Part shown: one piece after another, positions 38,701-49,902 of the stretch
Layout of the letters: every line of letters begins with the position of its first letter
Numbering within the stretch: position 1 is the first letter of the stretch
From: Trichuris trichiura
Lineage: Eukaryota; Nematoda; Enoplea; Trichinellida; Trichuridae
DNA length: 64,000 nucleotides
Direction: 5' to 3'
Assembly (NCBI GenBank): GCA_037903355.1
Contig: JBAJFE010000004.1
Coordinates: 1,488,001-1,552,000, forward strand
Program-made: the position numbers and the translations under genes
The notes under the pieces: model-generated
Seen by the model: the letters and a program-made list of their open reading frames with translations, nothing else
What the model was told of the DNA's origin: nothing
Databases searched by the model: none

Positions 38701-39618
38701 GCCTAATGACATTCAGGGAAGCTGGTGTGTATTGATGCGCTTAAAATTTCTTTAGTCACTTTGGGCTCACGCAATCGTTTTGGGCGAAGATGACTGGAAT
38801 CAAATAGCGACGGAACGGCTCGAGTTCTACGAGCGCCAAGTAAGCAGGTTAACAGGAAGCAATGGCGCCAAAAATGCCGACTCGTCGGAAGGCCCTTGGT
38901 CATTCATGGATTCATTGTTCTACACATTCACGCTAATAACTACCATTGGTGAGTGAAGGAAATATGCAAAAATGTTTTCTCGAGCAATAACACCTTTTGC
39001 GCTTGCTTAGGTTTTGGAAACATCTCGCCAAGAACGGGTGGCGGAAAGCTAGCTACAATAGTGTACGGACTGGTTGGTATACCAGTAATTTTAACGCTTC
39101 TGGACGAAGTTGGCAAGCTTCTTTCCAAGACGGCTCGTCGAATATTTGGAATTGACGACGCCAAGTTAAGCTTTGCTTTGCTATTGACCGCTCTTTCGAC
39201 AGGCACATTGTTCTTCGCCTTCATGGAAAACCTCACGTGGCTGGACGCGTGCTATTTCAGCTTTGTGACGTTTTCTTCGGTTGGCTTTGGCGACATTGTC
39301 CCTACGAAACATCGCAACTTTTTATTCAGTTTTCTTTACATTGTCTCCTGTTTGGCTTTGCTTTCCGTAAGTCTCTCTTTTTGGAAATGTTATATCGACT
39401 GGACAACCGAAGCGCTACTTGTCAAACTTCTGCGTAAGCAATCTGACAGAAGTGGCGAAAGGCAACACGCCGTTGCTGATGACAGGAGGAATACGAATGC
39501 GTCTAGAATTCCAGAGTACAATGAGCCTCCAAATTTGAACTCCGATATGCCATACAGACGTGGCGGGAAAAAAGCGAACGCTGATTACGGCGCCTTAGAT
39601 AGTATAAATGAAGAATGA
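32737..39618 (+). CDS. Two-pore-domain (TWK/K2P) potassium channel, 338 aa
   Basis: Three exons join in frame: 32737-32952, 38756-38948 and 39011-39618. The channel sets resting potassium leak at the plasma membrane. Exon 1 has an acidic cytosolic start (PPEEEEEADW) and TM1 (VFLLLFVLLVFLLCGG). Exon 2 carries the extracellular cap and the first pore helix; filter 1, TTIGFGN, straddles the exon 2/3 junction. TM2 and TM3 follow, then the second pore LDACYFSFVTF with filter SSVGFGD, TM4 and a short basic tail. The two GFG filters are conserved. ATG 32737 is the first usable start (the ATG at 32708 stops at once). Intron 1, 5.8 kb, houses the minus-strand Penelope elements. Position within the large nematode TWK family is not resolved. 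Confidence 0.88.
33543..33573 (-). ncRNA. Hammerhead-like core in PLE terminal repeat (degenerate)
   Basis: The minus strand reads CTGATGA, CGGGTC, loop, ACCCC, AAAG. CTGATGA is perfect, but GAAA is changed. Confidence 0.45.
33828..33855 (-). ncRNA. Hammerhead-like core in PLE terminal repeat
   Basis: The minus strand reads CTGATGA, T, GGGTC, TCGAAT, GACCC, GAAA, then GCTCCGGAGC. Both core boxes are intact, with a 5-bp stem II. This is the best-preserved copy in the PLE block. Confidence 0.65.
33975..34020 (+). repeat. Polypyrimidine (CTTT)n tract
   Basis: A simple run of T with interspersed C, next to the 3' end of PLE copy 1. Confidence 0.7.
34096..35705 (-). pseudogene. PLE copy 1, reverse transcriptase and GIY-YIG part
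   Basis: This frame encodes the RT fingers and palm and the endonuclease. It is open through the YGLPKVHKP block, SYDVKDLFPSIPI, NGVPMGSPLSP, RYVDDIFVI with the catalytic YVDD, and LPFLDALI. RKPTHTDQYLNFSSHHP follows, and the nuclease has GIYIGETGN near 34470. The N-terminal half lies in another frame (35574-36602), and the shift point is about 35.70-35.75 kb. The copy is therefore probably defective as read here. Confidence 0.85.
35574..36602 (-). pseudogene. PLE copy 1, N-terminal part (frameshifted from RT)
   Basis: This 342-codon frame begins at an ATG in the repeated ATGGACGAATA motif. It carries the usual PLE N-terminal region and the RT-entry motif IITKADKGNRIVLLD. After about 35.75 kb the frame no longer matches: comparison with copy 2 shows RT homology continuing in the next frame. 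The tail from there to 35574 is out-of-frame translation. Confidence 0.82.
36515..38251 (-). pseudogene. PLE copy 2, 5'-truncated RT/GIY-YIG
   Basis: A 578-codon uninterrupted frame starts inside the element, at a point matching the middle of copy 1's N-terminal region. It carries YGLPKAHKPEVPLRPIV, SYDVKDLFPSIPI, NGVPMGNPLSP, RYVDDIFVI and GMYIGETGN. The RT and nuclease are intact as read. About 30 terminal residues are read into the start of copy 1, because the two copies are joined there. It lacks the N-terminal third, so it is not expected to act alone. Confidence 0.85.
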
Positions 39619-40502
39619 CAAGTGCAGCTTTGGTGTGCGGAAGTGGGTGCTACCTACGGACAGCCTTCACTGCGATGGGCCAAACAGGTTTCCGCATGGC
39701 GAATGTTGCTAAGAAAAATAGAACGACTGAAGCAGCATGCAGAAGCAGTGTGGCAGCGAGAAGCCAAAGCTCGAGCAAACCGTGTTCAGCACTCCCATTA
39801 CGCGTCTTATTTGTTTTTTTCATACCCCTCTCAGGTCAGCACAGTTCTTTTGAATGTTTAAAATCGCCTATATCCCTTTCCCACTTTCTGTACTTATTAA
39901 TAAGTTAGATTATATTTTTGCAGCTGAATTTTTTCGTAGTAAAATTATCATTTCCTACTTCTCGCCTCACAGCAGTCCATTCTATTTTGATCTTCAACTT
40001 TTTTCATTATCAAAAAGAGCTCAGATCGATCAGACAATGTTTTTTTGAAACAGTCTAATAACTTTCTTAATGTGCGGTCAATAAAGATGCATTTTTGTTT
40101 ATTATGCCTGCAGCAGTTATTTTGTTGCATTAATAGTTTTAAATCAGGAACAGAAGAATAACTGTGACCCTGCTCATCAATAATACGGTAATATGTTCTA
40201 ACATGGGTGCATCTGGACAAATAAAGTCAATTACCCGAAAATGCTGAAAATATCTATTGCGACATTGCATATCACATGTTGAAAAGTTAATCAACTAACT
40301 TTTTAATTTGTGAAACAGGATGTAAAAATGTTTCGCACTTTCCTTGAGAGATCGAACGTCCCAGAAAGCTCTGGAGACAAAGCTTTTTACGATGACGCGC
40401 AGTGTGACAAGAAAAAACAAATCCTCACACTTAATGAATAAGAGTAGACCCTTGTGGCAGACTTAGTCGGATGAGAAACGCAATATGATACGCATCGAAA
40501 TA
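39619..40502. other. 3' flank of the TWK gene, no gene seen
   Basis: The open frame at 39615-39908 is a shadow of flanking sequence without motifs. Confidence 0.4.
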
Positions 40503-41440
40503 CTGCTACCCTACCGTAATTCTTCAGGATTTTCAGGTACATAATTCGAACTTCCTCATGTCCTTCACACCTTTTTAGCATTGTGCAGCAAAATTTTAAA
40601 TATTTTTCATCATATAGGTGGAAAAGTAGCTTGTTCAGTAGTTTTAAATCTTTTATTTAATGGAATTTTCGGGGCTGACCATGCCAACTCAGACGTAAAG
40701 AAAAGGGGCTGCAAAAAATTAAAACGTTTCTTAAACAAAAAAGTAGCTTCGGAATTTGACAGACGAAAAAATTAAAGTGAGTAGCAAACATAAAACAGCG
40801 GATATGGATTAGCTGTTAGGCGTGCGGTCTGTACAAGTTGGAAAAAACCAAACAGGTCAATTTGCATACATTTGTTTATACTCTCTTAATTCACCATGAC
40901 GCTAAATTTAGGAAAGCCGTGCAGGCGAATACGATTTAAATCGACAATAATGCTACCCTACCGTATTACTGCAGGATTTTCACGTACATAGTTCGAACTT
41001 CATGTCCTTCATGCCTTTTTAACATTGTGCAGCGAAATTTTAAATATTTTTCGTTATATAGGTGGAAAATTAGCTTGTTTAGTAGTTTTAAATCTTTTGT
41101 TTAATGGAGCTTTCAGGGCTGACCATGCCAACTGAGATGTAAAGAAAAGGGGCTGCAAAAAATTAGAAGGTTTCTTAAACAAAAAGTAACTTCGGAATTT
41201 GACGGACAAATAATTAAAATAAAGGGGTAGCAAAAGTAAAGCGAAATCTGACAAATATGGTCATGAAACCAAATAAGACCAAGTGATAAATATGCCAATA
41301 AAATAGCGGAATAGATTAGCTGTTAGGCGTGCGGTCGATACAAGATGCAAAAAACTGAACAGGTTAATTTGCATATATTTGTTTATACTCGCATGATTCA
41401 CAATGATGCCAAATTTAGGAAAACCATGCAGAAGAATGGC
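40503..41440. repeat. Direct tandem duplication, about 447-bp offset
   Basis: GCTACCCTACCGTA starts copies at 40505 and 40952. The copies share GTGCAGC(A/G)AAATTTTAAATATTTTTC, GCTGACCATGCCAACT and TTAGCTGTTAGGCGTGCGGTC, and end near CAAATTTAGGAAA. The second copy has about 50 extra bases near 41220-41310. No coding potential was recognised. Confidence 0.85.
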
Positions 41441-41799
41441 TCCTATAGGACAGAGTTAATATAAGCGAATAAAACTAAAGAGTATCACTGCAGTCGACGC
41501 ATCACATGAGTTAAGCCTCTAAATTTTTCACAGAGTCAGTGTGATGGGAGTCCGGTCACGTGGGCACCCATATACTCAAGCCTTGTGTGTGAACATAGGA
41601 CTCAACAGTAATGCTATATTTCAGGTAAGGGAGGTTGATTTTTGACTTCAACAAGTTCATCTAATATCTTATATTACTAATAATACTTTTTACTTTTTTA
41701 TTTATTTTGATATATGCAAAAATCTTGAAAAACGAAAATCCCGAATCGTCAAACCTGTGACGGCTTTCCCCTGTGGGAAACAACGATATGTATATAATG

Positions 41800-41832
41800 C
41801 TTGTGTTTAGGCTTAAACTTTAGCTTAGGCAG
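41800..41832. repeat. TTAGGC-type dispersed repeat, degenerate copy
   Basis: TTTAGGCTTAAACTTTAGCTTAGGC followed by GGGATAGTCC resembles the hairpins at 30431 and 60658. Confidence 0.4.
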
Positions 41833-42232
41833 AATGGGATAGTCCGTAAGCATTCGGGATTCCTTTTTTTGATATCTTGCTTTCGGGATTGCTGCTTTCG
41901 AAATTCTGTAGCAGACCAGTATTATTTTTGGGAGGAAAAAAGGAAACGGTTCAGGTGACGACGAGTTTCCGAAATGCTCTGCTTTTACTAGCGCATTCTA
42001 GCTTTTGCATTAACAATTAAAAAATGTAAGGCAGCAACAAAGAATTAATTTTACTTTTTGATTAAAGATGCGTAACTGCTTCGCATATTTCTTCAGGATT
42101 TGACAAACGATTAGTTTGTCGCAGAATCGTTCTTCCAACCAACGTGGTATACTTATTTATTATTAAAATTCCCATTTGTGAAAGGTACAGTAGTATATTT
42201 GCATAGGCGGGAAATATTGTTCATTCCAGCTT

Positions 42233-42296
42233 TGAACCTTGAGCGGCAGCTCCTCCTCATTCCATTTGGAATGAGGAGGAGCTGCCGCTTAAGGTT
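42233..42296. repeat. Perfect long hairpin (about 29-bp stem, 4-nt loop)
   Basis: Arms GCGGCAGCTCCTCCTCATTCC and its exact complement, extended outward by AACCTT/AAGGTT with one mismatch, flank a loop of about 4 nt. It could be a foldback insertion or an RNA hairpin; the tiny loop and perfect stem are unlike a typical pre-miRNA. Confidence 0.75.
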
Positions 42297-44608
42297 TGTT
42301 TAATTTTCCGCAGCCAGTCAATAATAGCTCCTTTAGATTCAATCATCTTCGGGTGATGATTCACGAATTCAACAAGAGTATCCACAATGCTAATAGAAGA
42401 AGACAATTTAAGCTCATTCATTCAAGGCGAGACGACCAGAATGGGAGAAAACTTGCATCGGAAGCAGTTTCGAATATCATTCAATTAGTTCCGTCAATAG
42501 AGCGACCAACACGCTGGCTGATTCTCACTCATTGAAATATAATATCAAGAAAGTTAAGCGTATTGAACCATCAACGAAGCTGACGCGCTATTGCGATAAG
42601 CTGAATGAACGCAATTCCGTTTCTCTTCAATTCTGCGCAAATGATTACAATCTCTTTTTACGTCTTCGGTTTATTTGAATGACTTGCTTTCGGAGCATTA
42701 AAACTAACAATAAGTCTGTCTGCGGAAGGATTTAAAAAATTTCAACAGCTGACGACGTCATGTCGCATTAAGCATAAGAGGTCAACCAGAATGTTAGAAA
42801 TAAAATTAATATTAACATTAATATATGTCATTTTCGTAACATTTGTGCAAACTAAACAAAAAACTGCTTATTAAAGTTTTCTAAAAACAAAGCTTTAAGT
42901 CGATGCGTATATTTCATCCTTCAAATGGTAATGTCATGAGCACGACAGCAATTGCTGCATTGGGATCACGACTGTTGCATAACTGATAATATTAGCTAAC
43001 AAGTTCCCAGCCTTATATGGGTTCTATTCATCCTAAAAAAGTGCAGTTTGCATTCAGAAGCAACAACAAAGAAACATAAGCGGTGCCCTTGCTACAGTGT
43101 ATATTCTCCAATTTCTGTTGCCTATATGGCGGGTAGCAGTACATTCTGTTATAACGCAGTCGCTTACGCATAAAAGCACATTTCAAAGATGTTTATCAGT
43201 TTCCATATTTTTGTTCCTAATATTTTCATACATTAAAAAGGTTATGTATACCGCCGTTATGAATTTGAATGAAAATATATAAATCTCTTATATATAATAT
43301 AGCATAGAATGAAAAAGGGCTTTAGTTGTGCCTATATCTTATTTATACGTTGCTGATATTGAGTCAGTGCAAATATTGCAATCGCTTTGACGCTAAGACG
43401 TACGCTTACGGGACCAAGCCAGTAAGTCGCAGCTTGCCGTAACCTTAAACTGCCAACCGTATTTTGCAGCTTGTTGTTTTTTGATCCCGCGAATCCTGAA
43501 AAAAGTCTTTCTCATCAACTGACTCGGTATTGTTCTTTAAGATTCGAGTTGAAAGTTAGCAAAAAACCTTGTGACTTTTCTGACTGATTGCAGATCATTA
43601 TTCACCCGCCAGAAGCTCTGTTCGTTGCGATTAAAACGTTGCAGATGTGCATATCAACAGGCTGAAAAAATGACTGATATCAGTTACTTCGGCCGGCGTA
43701 ATCTTGAGCTAGTTTTTATCGCTCAGTGGGAAGCATTTATCCTTAACTTGAATGGTTATGCAACAATGTTAAAGTGGTCACATCCGCATTTGTTGACTTA
43801 AAGTTTTACTTTAAATTGTTCCCCTCCTCTGCGCGTCCATTATTCAAGCAGTTGTCTGCGTAATGATTACGTTTTTGCTTTTAAGGAAAAAAGAGGCGGA
43901 AGTTGGCGAAGCAGAGCGTGAGTACAGTGATCAAAAGCGTAATCAGCTTCAACGAAAATTACTTCCTGGGCGTGGATGCATAAATGAGGCGCACATGAAA
44001 AATGGAAAACGCTTCGCTGCATCGGCTGTATTTCAATGCCAGCCAAAAATCGTCGGAAAAGAAATAATTTGACGTATATCGCTGAATCGCTTCTCTGCTG
44101 AGGTCAATATCGCCAATCTTCTGTTTTATGTAACGTGAATCCACAAAACTACCCAACATAAAAATTCAACATTTTATTTTACGCAATCCTATCAAGATTG
44201 AGCGAAAAACAATTAACTATTCCACTGAACTGCCTATGCACGATTCTTTCTTCTTACTACGTATTTTAAAAGTCTCTGCCAAATCCATAATACATTAACG
44301 ACGTATGTAACATGCAGACGCATTTACAATAAGAGCGTAAGCCTTCATTCAGAAGTGTGAGTTTTTCTGTCCGTTGTGTCATGTATGTTTCTATGAATGA
44401 AAGTATCCGAAAGGACTAAGGCTTTAACTAAACAGGGCGCCTAATAACAATGTATGTTAACGCAGAGTACTAACTGGACAGATTACTCTTCCTTTGTTTT
44501 TTATTTTTCTTAACAGGTTTTTAAAATTGCTTCTTTAAAACTTTTTTTCACAGAATTTCCAACTCGTTTTTCAATTAACGTTTATCGTGTAAACGGTAAT
44601 TACGGAGC
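42297..44608. other. Intergenic, no supported gene
   Basis: Open frames at 42296-42535, 43571-43801 and 43863-44072 lack motifs and convincing splice partners. I cannot exclude a small, rapidly evolving gene. Confidence 0.35.
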
Positions 44609-44637
44609 TTTCGGGTCTCCTCATGATCCGTCATCAG
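44609..44637 (-). ncRNA. Solo hammerhead-like core
   Basis: The minus strand reads CTGATGA, C, GGATC, loop, GACCC, GAAA, GCTCCG. Both boxes are intact; stem II has a mismatch. It lies away from any PLE coding sequence, so it is a solo terminal-repeat remnant. Confidence 0.55.
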
Positions 44638-44872
44638 CGCAGGTTGTGCCGCCCGTCAGGCTTTTTAAATTCAATTTTTTAAAGGAAAAAATTATTCTTC
44701 TTATGCAAATCTAGAAGAGCGCGTTAATCTTCTGCTTTTCCTGTCCTTATCCTCATTAGCTCGCTTGATTCAGATAAAGTTTTTTGAACGAACTATCATT
44801 GACTGTAGTTGATAACTCGTTGACAGAAGTGTACGTGGATTTTTTGGTCGAAGTTCGAAGTTGCCATGAAAA

Positions 44873-44979
44873 TGGGCCAAGTTCAGCTTTTGATATGTAA
44901 AACGCTTAACGGTTTACATATCAAACAGACGTTGTGCATTGTGCGCTCAATCTGACTTGAAAAAAGCTGAACTTGGACC
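44873..44979. repeat. Nested inverted repeat
   Basis: An outer pair CCAAGTTCAGCTTTT / AAAAGCTGAACTTGG encloses an inner pair TTTGATATGTAAA / TTTACATATCAAA. It may be a MITE; no clear target duplication was seen. Confidence 0.6.
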
Positions 44980-45783
44980 GAAAAGAGAGAAAAACCAGAC
45001 TTGGACAAACATATGAAGGTATGCAGGTAGCCTATGATGACGTCATCTGTTCGTTAAGCTGCCCTCGCCCTCCTTCGGTTAATCTCCCTAACATTGGCAA
45101 ACTAAACCTACTTTTACAAGACGATTCGCCAGATTCCGACTGACTATCCCATTTTGCGTTGTGCCCCCACCGAAGACGGCTTCCAATGCAGTTGCTCCGA
45201 AGCTGATCCAACCATTTATGTACAGCCTCGGCAGTTCAAGGTTAGGGGTTGAAAAGGCGTAGGAGCTCCTCCTAAGGCTAACAACTACTTGCGCTGACGA
45301 CGGCTTGAAAGTGAGCCGAACGTTTCGACAGACTTTTGTTTTGGTTTCTCGCCTTGAACGAGATTCAAAAGTTTTTTTTACTTATTTGACTCATCTTCAA
45401 GGCAGCATAGGGCAGGAAAAAATCCATGTACACTTCTTCGAACAATCGACTCTTTACAAGCTTTTTGTTTTACGTATAACGCGTTGAGAAGATAAAGGTT
45501 ATCTTTAGCGGTAAAGTCTTGAACACTTCCAAATGTAGCTTGTCTGATGGTGACGACATTTTGTATTGGAAGAAATTGATTAAATTTTTTGGTCAATTAA
45601 GTTTGATTCAGTTTGCTTCCGTTGAGAAATAATACCAGCTGTCATAACCTAATGCATTCGCGTAAGGGCGTAAGCAGAAGTTCATTGCACTTGTTATTTA
45701 ATTGATGTAAGATGGATACAGTTCCTGTTGGATTTCTTCCCCCGCATCCCAACGATGGACATCTGACTATAACAACCCGGTTA

Positions 45784-45841
45784 GCCAATCAGCTATTAAG
45801 ACAAACTGCAGAGGCGTGGCGTGGTTTCCTCTTCTATAAAA
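45784..45841 (+). promoter_or_regulatory. CCAAT and TATA boxes upstream of the neuropeptide gene
   Basis: GCCAATCA at 45784 and TCTATAAAA ending at 45841 lie about 50 bp apart, and about 120 bp before the ATG at 45962. The order and spacing suit a core promoter. Confidence 0.45.
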
Positions 45842-45961
45842 CAGGATGATATACTGCAACAGCTTGAAGTGGGCGACTGACCACCGATGGCGTGATTATT
45901 GGCTTAGCTTAATTCATTTCACAAACTAGCTTGATAAAGTCTCCTTTCAGGGTTCCGGACT

Positions 45962-46255
45962 ATGGCTGTGGCACGATGTATTCACTTGGGTTTCTACGTT
46001 TCGTGTATTATGGCTTTGCTGGCTTACGCGCACTCCACTAGCGAATTTCCCAATGTACCCCTACCGCTTGAGCCTGAAAGTGCGCGCAGCTCTGTAGCCC
46101 CAGGTGACCGCAGGAATTCTGTTCTAATGGTCCATCGACAAAATCTAGATATGCTGCTGGATGTTTATCTTTCCCTGGCTGATGCTGCACAAAAATTGGA
46201 ATTCCTTATCCAGGGAAGCAACCGCCAACTGGGAAGAAAGAAAAGACGTAAGTAA
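45962..46255 (+). CDS. Candidate CRF/DH44-like amidated neuropeptide precursor, 97 aa
   Basis: The frame has a clear signal peptide (residues 1-25, hydrophobic FYVSCIMALLAYA), an acidic/proline spacer, then a dibasic RR at 50-51. A 39-residue candidate peptide (52-90) follows, ending SNRQL, then Gly91 as amide donor and the basic cluster RKKRR. Length, C-terminal amidation, the helical LDMLLDVYLSLADAA core and the SNR-hydrophobic end resemble corticotropin-releasing factor/DH44 peptides. A perfect GTAAGT donor overlaps the stop (46248), so a second exon (47100-47197, QLKELKRKVQ...) is possible; the amidation and cleavage site survives either way. Family assignment is an inference from pattern, not alignment. 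Confidence 0.6.
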   Translation: MAVARCIHLGFYVSCIMALLAYAHSTSEFPNVPLPLEPESARSSVAPGDRRNSVLMVHRQNLDMLLDVYLSLADAAQKLEFLIQGSNRQLGRKKRRK

Positions 46256-49200
46256 ACCATTCCTGTAGGTAACCTTCTCAACTTGAAAAAAGTGGGAAAG
46301 GCCCTGTGTTCATAGAAAATAATCTTGTTTAGATTGAAGATAAAACACTACCCTAAAAGGTGTTGCATAAGTTTGCATGGTGAAAACGCTGCACGCCAGA
46401 GCTCCTCAGGCCAACATGTTTAGCATAATGCTTCTTATCTGGGACTATTTTAGTTAACAATGCCAGTTCGGATAAGCGCTATGACATGAACACATGGGAA
46501 TTCATGCGATTTGGCAAATGAGCGGAAGAAAGAGGGACGCCACACGTCGTTGAAAACCAACACTTACAGACTTTGTCAAGCTTGTTGGCTTCGGTCGCTT
46601 TTAGCTGTAGGTGGCAGCACGCTTATGAAAATTTGAATTTTTAATCCATTCGCAATGCTTTCTGTTCGTGAGCTCTTTGGCTGCACTTTTACGCGTCGAC
46701 TGTAGCTTGTGAAAGTAAACTTGAAGCTCATCGCCAGCCTTGACGGTTTACTGCCGCGAGTTCAACCAAAACTAAAGTTATTAACAGACCGACAATGCTC
46801 AAACCAAATGTCAATCGTAAAATACAGTTTCAGTTGAAATATTACTGACCAAACACAACGGAATAGGCGCACAGTATTCCAGCAGGACATTTTGCTCAAT
46901 ATCTGATATTTATCAAAGCTTGTATGAAATTCGTCTATAAAGAATGACTTTCTAAGCTTAAGAACTTTCTTCAAGTTTAGTTTTGAAAAAGAAAGAAAAC
47001 ATTGACTTCGGCGAAAGCTACAATATTAAGAATGTCAGCTAAGCCTATGCAATGAAAATTTCAATTTCGATTAGCTGCAAGTTTTGCTATCTATTGCAGA
47101 GCTAAAGGAGCTGAAGCGGAAGGTCCAGTTAGCAGTTCTTTGCAAACGTTTGCAATTGTTGTTCGGTAAAAGCTGGTATGAATTTTCCGTAACCTAATAT
47201 GGTAATAACGCGAAGTTATCACGAAACGATGACGATTACCGCGTTCTTTGACGCGGTCTCGCGTGTGTCAAAGTGCACATCATTCTTGAATACGTCAGCA
47301 AAAAGGACAGCTCCATCGTGCCCGACTTTTTTGACGGACAAGAAAATGAAATCTGTTACGCGCATAAGCGTATTAAAAAATAGGCTGATTGATTGACTCA
47401 CTATTTTGTCCGCCTTTGACAACCACTCAGCTCGTGTAAGTGGCGGTGAAATTGTTCCCTTTATGCTTACGTACATGCCTCTGGGAATGCGAATGAGCCG
47501 CAACAGTTTCCCGCTGAAAATGGAGTCATGCAAAAAAAACTACTTCACATTATCTCGCTAATCGATGACTAATACGATGTAGGGATATCTCCTTTTATTC
47601 CGGATTCAGTTTCGGAGCACCGCAATAATATGAGCAATCGCAATAAAACGAGTGACGCGTATTATGTGGTTTCTCAGCGCGTTAAAAAGTTGTGCGCTCA
47701 CTATACTATGCTCTGTTGGGTTTGGGTCAACATTAAGTCTAAAACGTGCGCGCATAATACCTTAAACATCTTGAACATCGAGTCTTTATAGCGTCGTAAC
47801 ATTTTTGCTGATGGCGGTTTGTCGCTTCGATAATGATAGTTGCTCAATGTTCCAGGCGGTGATTGCTGGCCAATACTAGAAAAATTGAGAGCAAAGCCTT
47901 TTTACATACTATCCCTCACAAACCGTAGTTATAGTGAAGGCCAATAAAGTGAGGTATTTCTGTATTTAGCGTAAGCTCTGAAGGATACGGTTAAAATGGA
48001 TTAGCCTAAACCCAGATATACGCAGTAGTATGACAAAACCACACTGAAGATTTTGCTAGCATATTCCGTTTGATTATAGTTGAGCATTGAACTTAAGCAG
48101 ATCAGAATGGTTATTTACAGTGGAAGCGACTCTTGAACGCAGAAAGCTGAAAAAGTCTTAAACGCATCTGCTGAGAAATGCAAATATTCGTACAATGGAA
48201 AGATGGTCGTTTAGAAGTGGTTTACTTGTACCGAATATTAAAAGTAACAGATTTTCCAAGCTGTTGGACCTGCTTCAAGCAAATGAGTCATTATGAGTAA
48301 TACTAAAGACGTTTGCCGAAGCTCTGCGCTTTGTTTTGATCAATATTGTAAGACGCGCTGCTAAGAATGGCACGCAGATTCTGTGCTCAAGGCTTATGAT
48401 GAGAACTGCAAATTCATATTACTTGCAATGACTTGTTTGCTTGAACGCGATTCAATAGGAGCCAGCTGTATAAACGCTTCCGCAAGCTCGCAATACCAGC
48501 TAGTTTAACATTCACAACGATGCAATTATTTCCTAATGATCATCCTCCTATTGACTGTGTATACGTGCAGACTTCAAAATATGACTGAGAAGGCTGGAAG
48601 CAGCTTTCAGGGTCTAAGAAAAGGGGAAGTTAACTAAGAAAATTTTCAGCCCTTGAAAAAGGTTAATAAAAAAGTGATTCAAAGCAGCTCAAGCCGAAAG
48701 CTATGAAAACTCATTATATTCGAAGCTGAGCGACGAATCACTTAACCTTCGTTCAGTAACACTGTGGGAAATATGGAAAAACAATTCAACGAACAATCTA
48801 ACGCTTGTTAAAAAGCATAAAAGTTACGGTAATAAAAACAATGCTATTATGACTATTACAAACGTGTTTTTGTGCACTCAAGTTTGACGCAACCGGCAAA
48901 ACGCCAACTCAGTTGAAAACATTAAACTGTTTAATAAATTGTGTGACGTTGACCTAGCACGTAGCCTTGTTTTGCCTCCGTGTAAATTAGCTTACAATTT
49001 TTGCTTATTTTGTGCGCAGGCACAATCTGAACAGGCAAATCATTAAACATGTACCTGACTTTCTTTTTATTGAGAATTTAATTTTTGTAACGCTAACTTC
49101 AAATATAATGCGTTTCATGCGATGAGAAAAATACGCACTGCACTTTTAGGGCACTCTTGATCCCGAAAGCTGCGTGTTTTCTTTGAATTTCGACAAACAG

Positions 49201-49668
49201 TTTTTTATTTTTTCCAAAAAGAAAGAAACCTTCTTGTTTAACCCATTATTCCGATCTAACTTAAAGGCGATTTCGAATTAAGCAAAAGTTGGAACCCGCT
49301 TGTTTACGGAACAACTTTATTTATCAACGCTTATTTTAAACCACACATGCTACCTTTCGCGCATGCTCCTGTTCAGTCTCTAGGCGGCATTCAATATTTG
49401 CCTTTGAGCTTGCTGCTCAAAGTTAAAATTTTCGATGCGAGAATTAACGCGACTACTAAACCTCGTCAAAATGCTCCAGCATGGAGTTGACTGAAAGCTT
49501 TACGCGCAGTTCATTCGAACGTAAGTTGAGAATGTTGTGGATCATTAGCCCTCTTAGGTCGCAAGAAAACAACATCATAAACATTTTGTAAGTACATATT
49601 ACTAACTTTTATGACTCTCTGCAAGTTTATTTTTTGTGTTGCTTCATTTCATTTGCACTGCCCGAATC
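46256..49668. other. Intergenic, no supported gene apart from the possible exon at 47100
   Basis: The minus frame at 47219-47533 (104 codons) has no recognisable domain. The rest is AT-rich with stops in all frames. Confidence 0.35.
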
Positions 49669-49902
49669 CGTTAGACCAGTGTTACTCAACGTGGGCCCTG
49701 GGGCCCCCCTGGGGGGCCCTGGGAGATTTTAGGGAAGCCCTGGAAGCCAGGGGGGCCCTGGAGGGGCCCCTGGAAGATAATGCGGCAGGACACTGTCCCA
49801 ATAAACGGTGGGCCCTTAGAAGGATTAGGGGGGCCCTGGTGGGCCCTGACAAGGCCTAGGGGAGCCCTGGGGCAAAAAGGGTTGAGAAACTATGCGTTAG
49901 AC
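49669..49902. mobile_element. GC-rich hAT-type MITE with 8-bp TSD
   Basis: The 218-bp element at 49677-49894 begins CAGTGTTACTCAAC and ends GTTGAGAAACTATG (imperfect terminal inverted repeats). It is flanked by the perfect 8-bp duplication CGTTAGAC at 49669-49676 and 49895-49902. The interior is rich in GGGGCCC/CCCTGG runs, unlike its surroundings. TSD length and termini fit hAT non-autonomous elements. Confidence 0.85.

Noticed and set aside
45035..45044. Palindromic TGACGTCA (CRE-like) site
   Set aside because: A single 8-bp match about 0.9 kb from the neuropeptide start; too common by chance to call regulatory.
47219..47533. Minus-strand 104-codon frame
   Set aside because: No family resemblance and no splice evidence.
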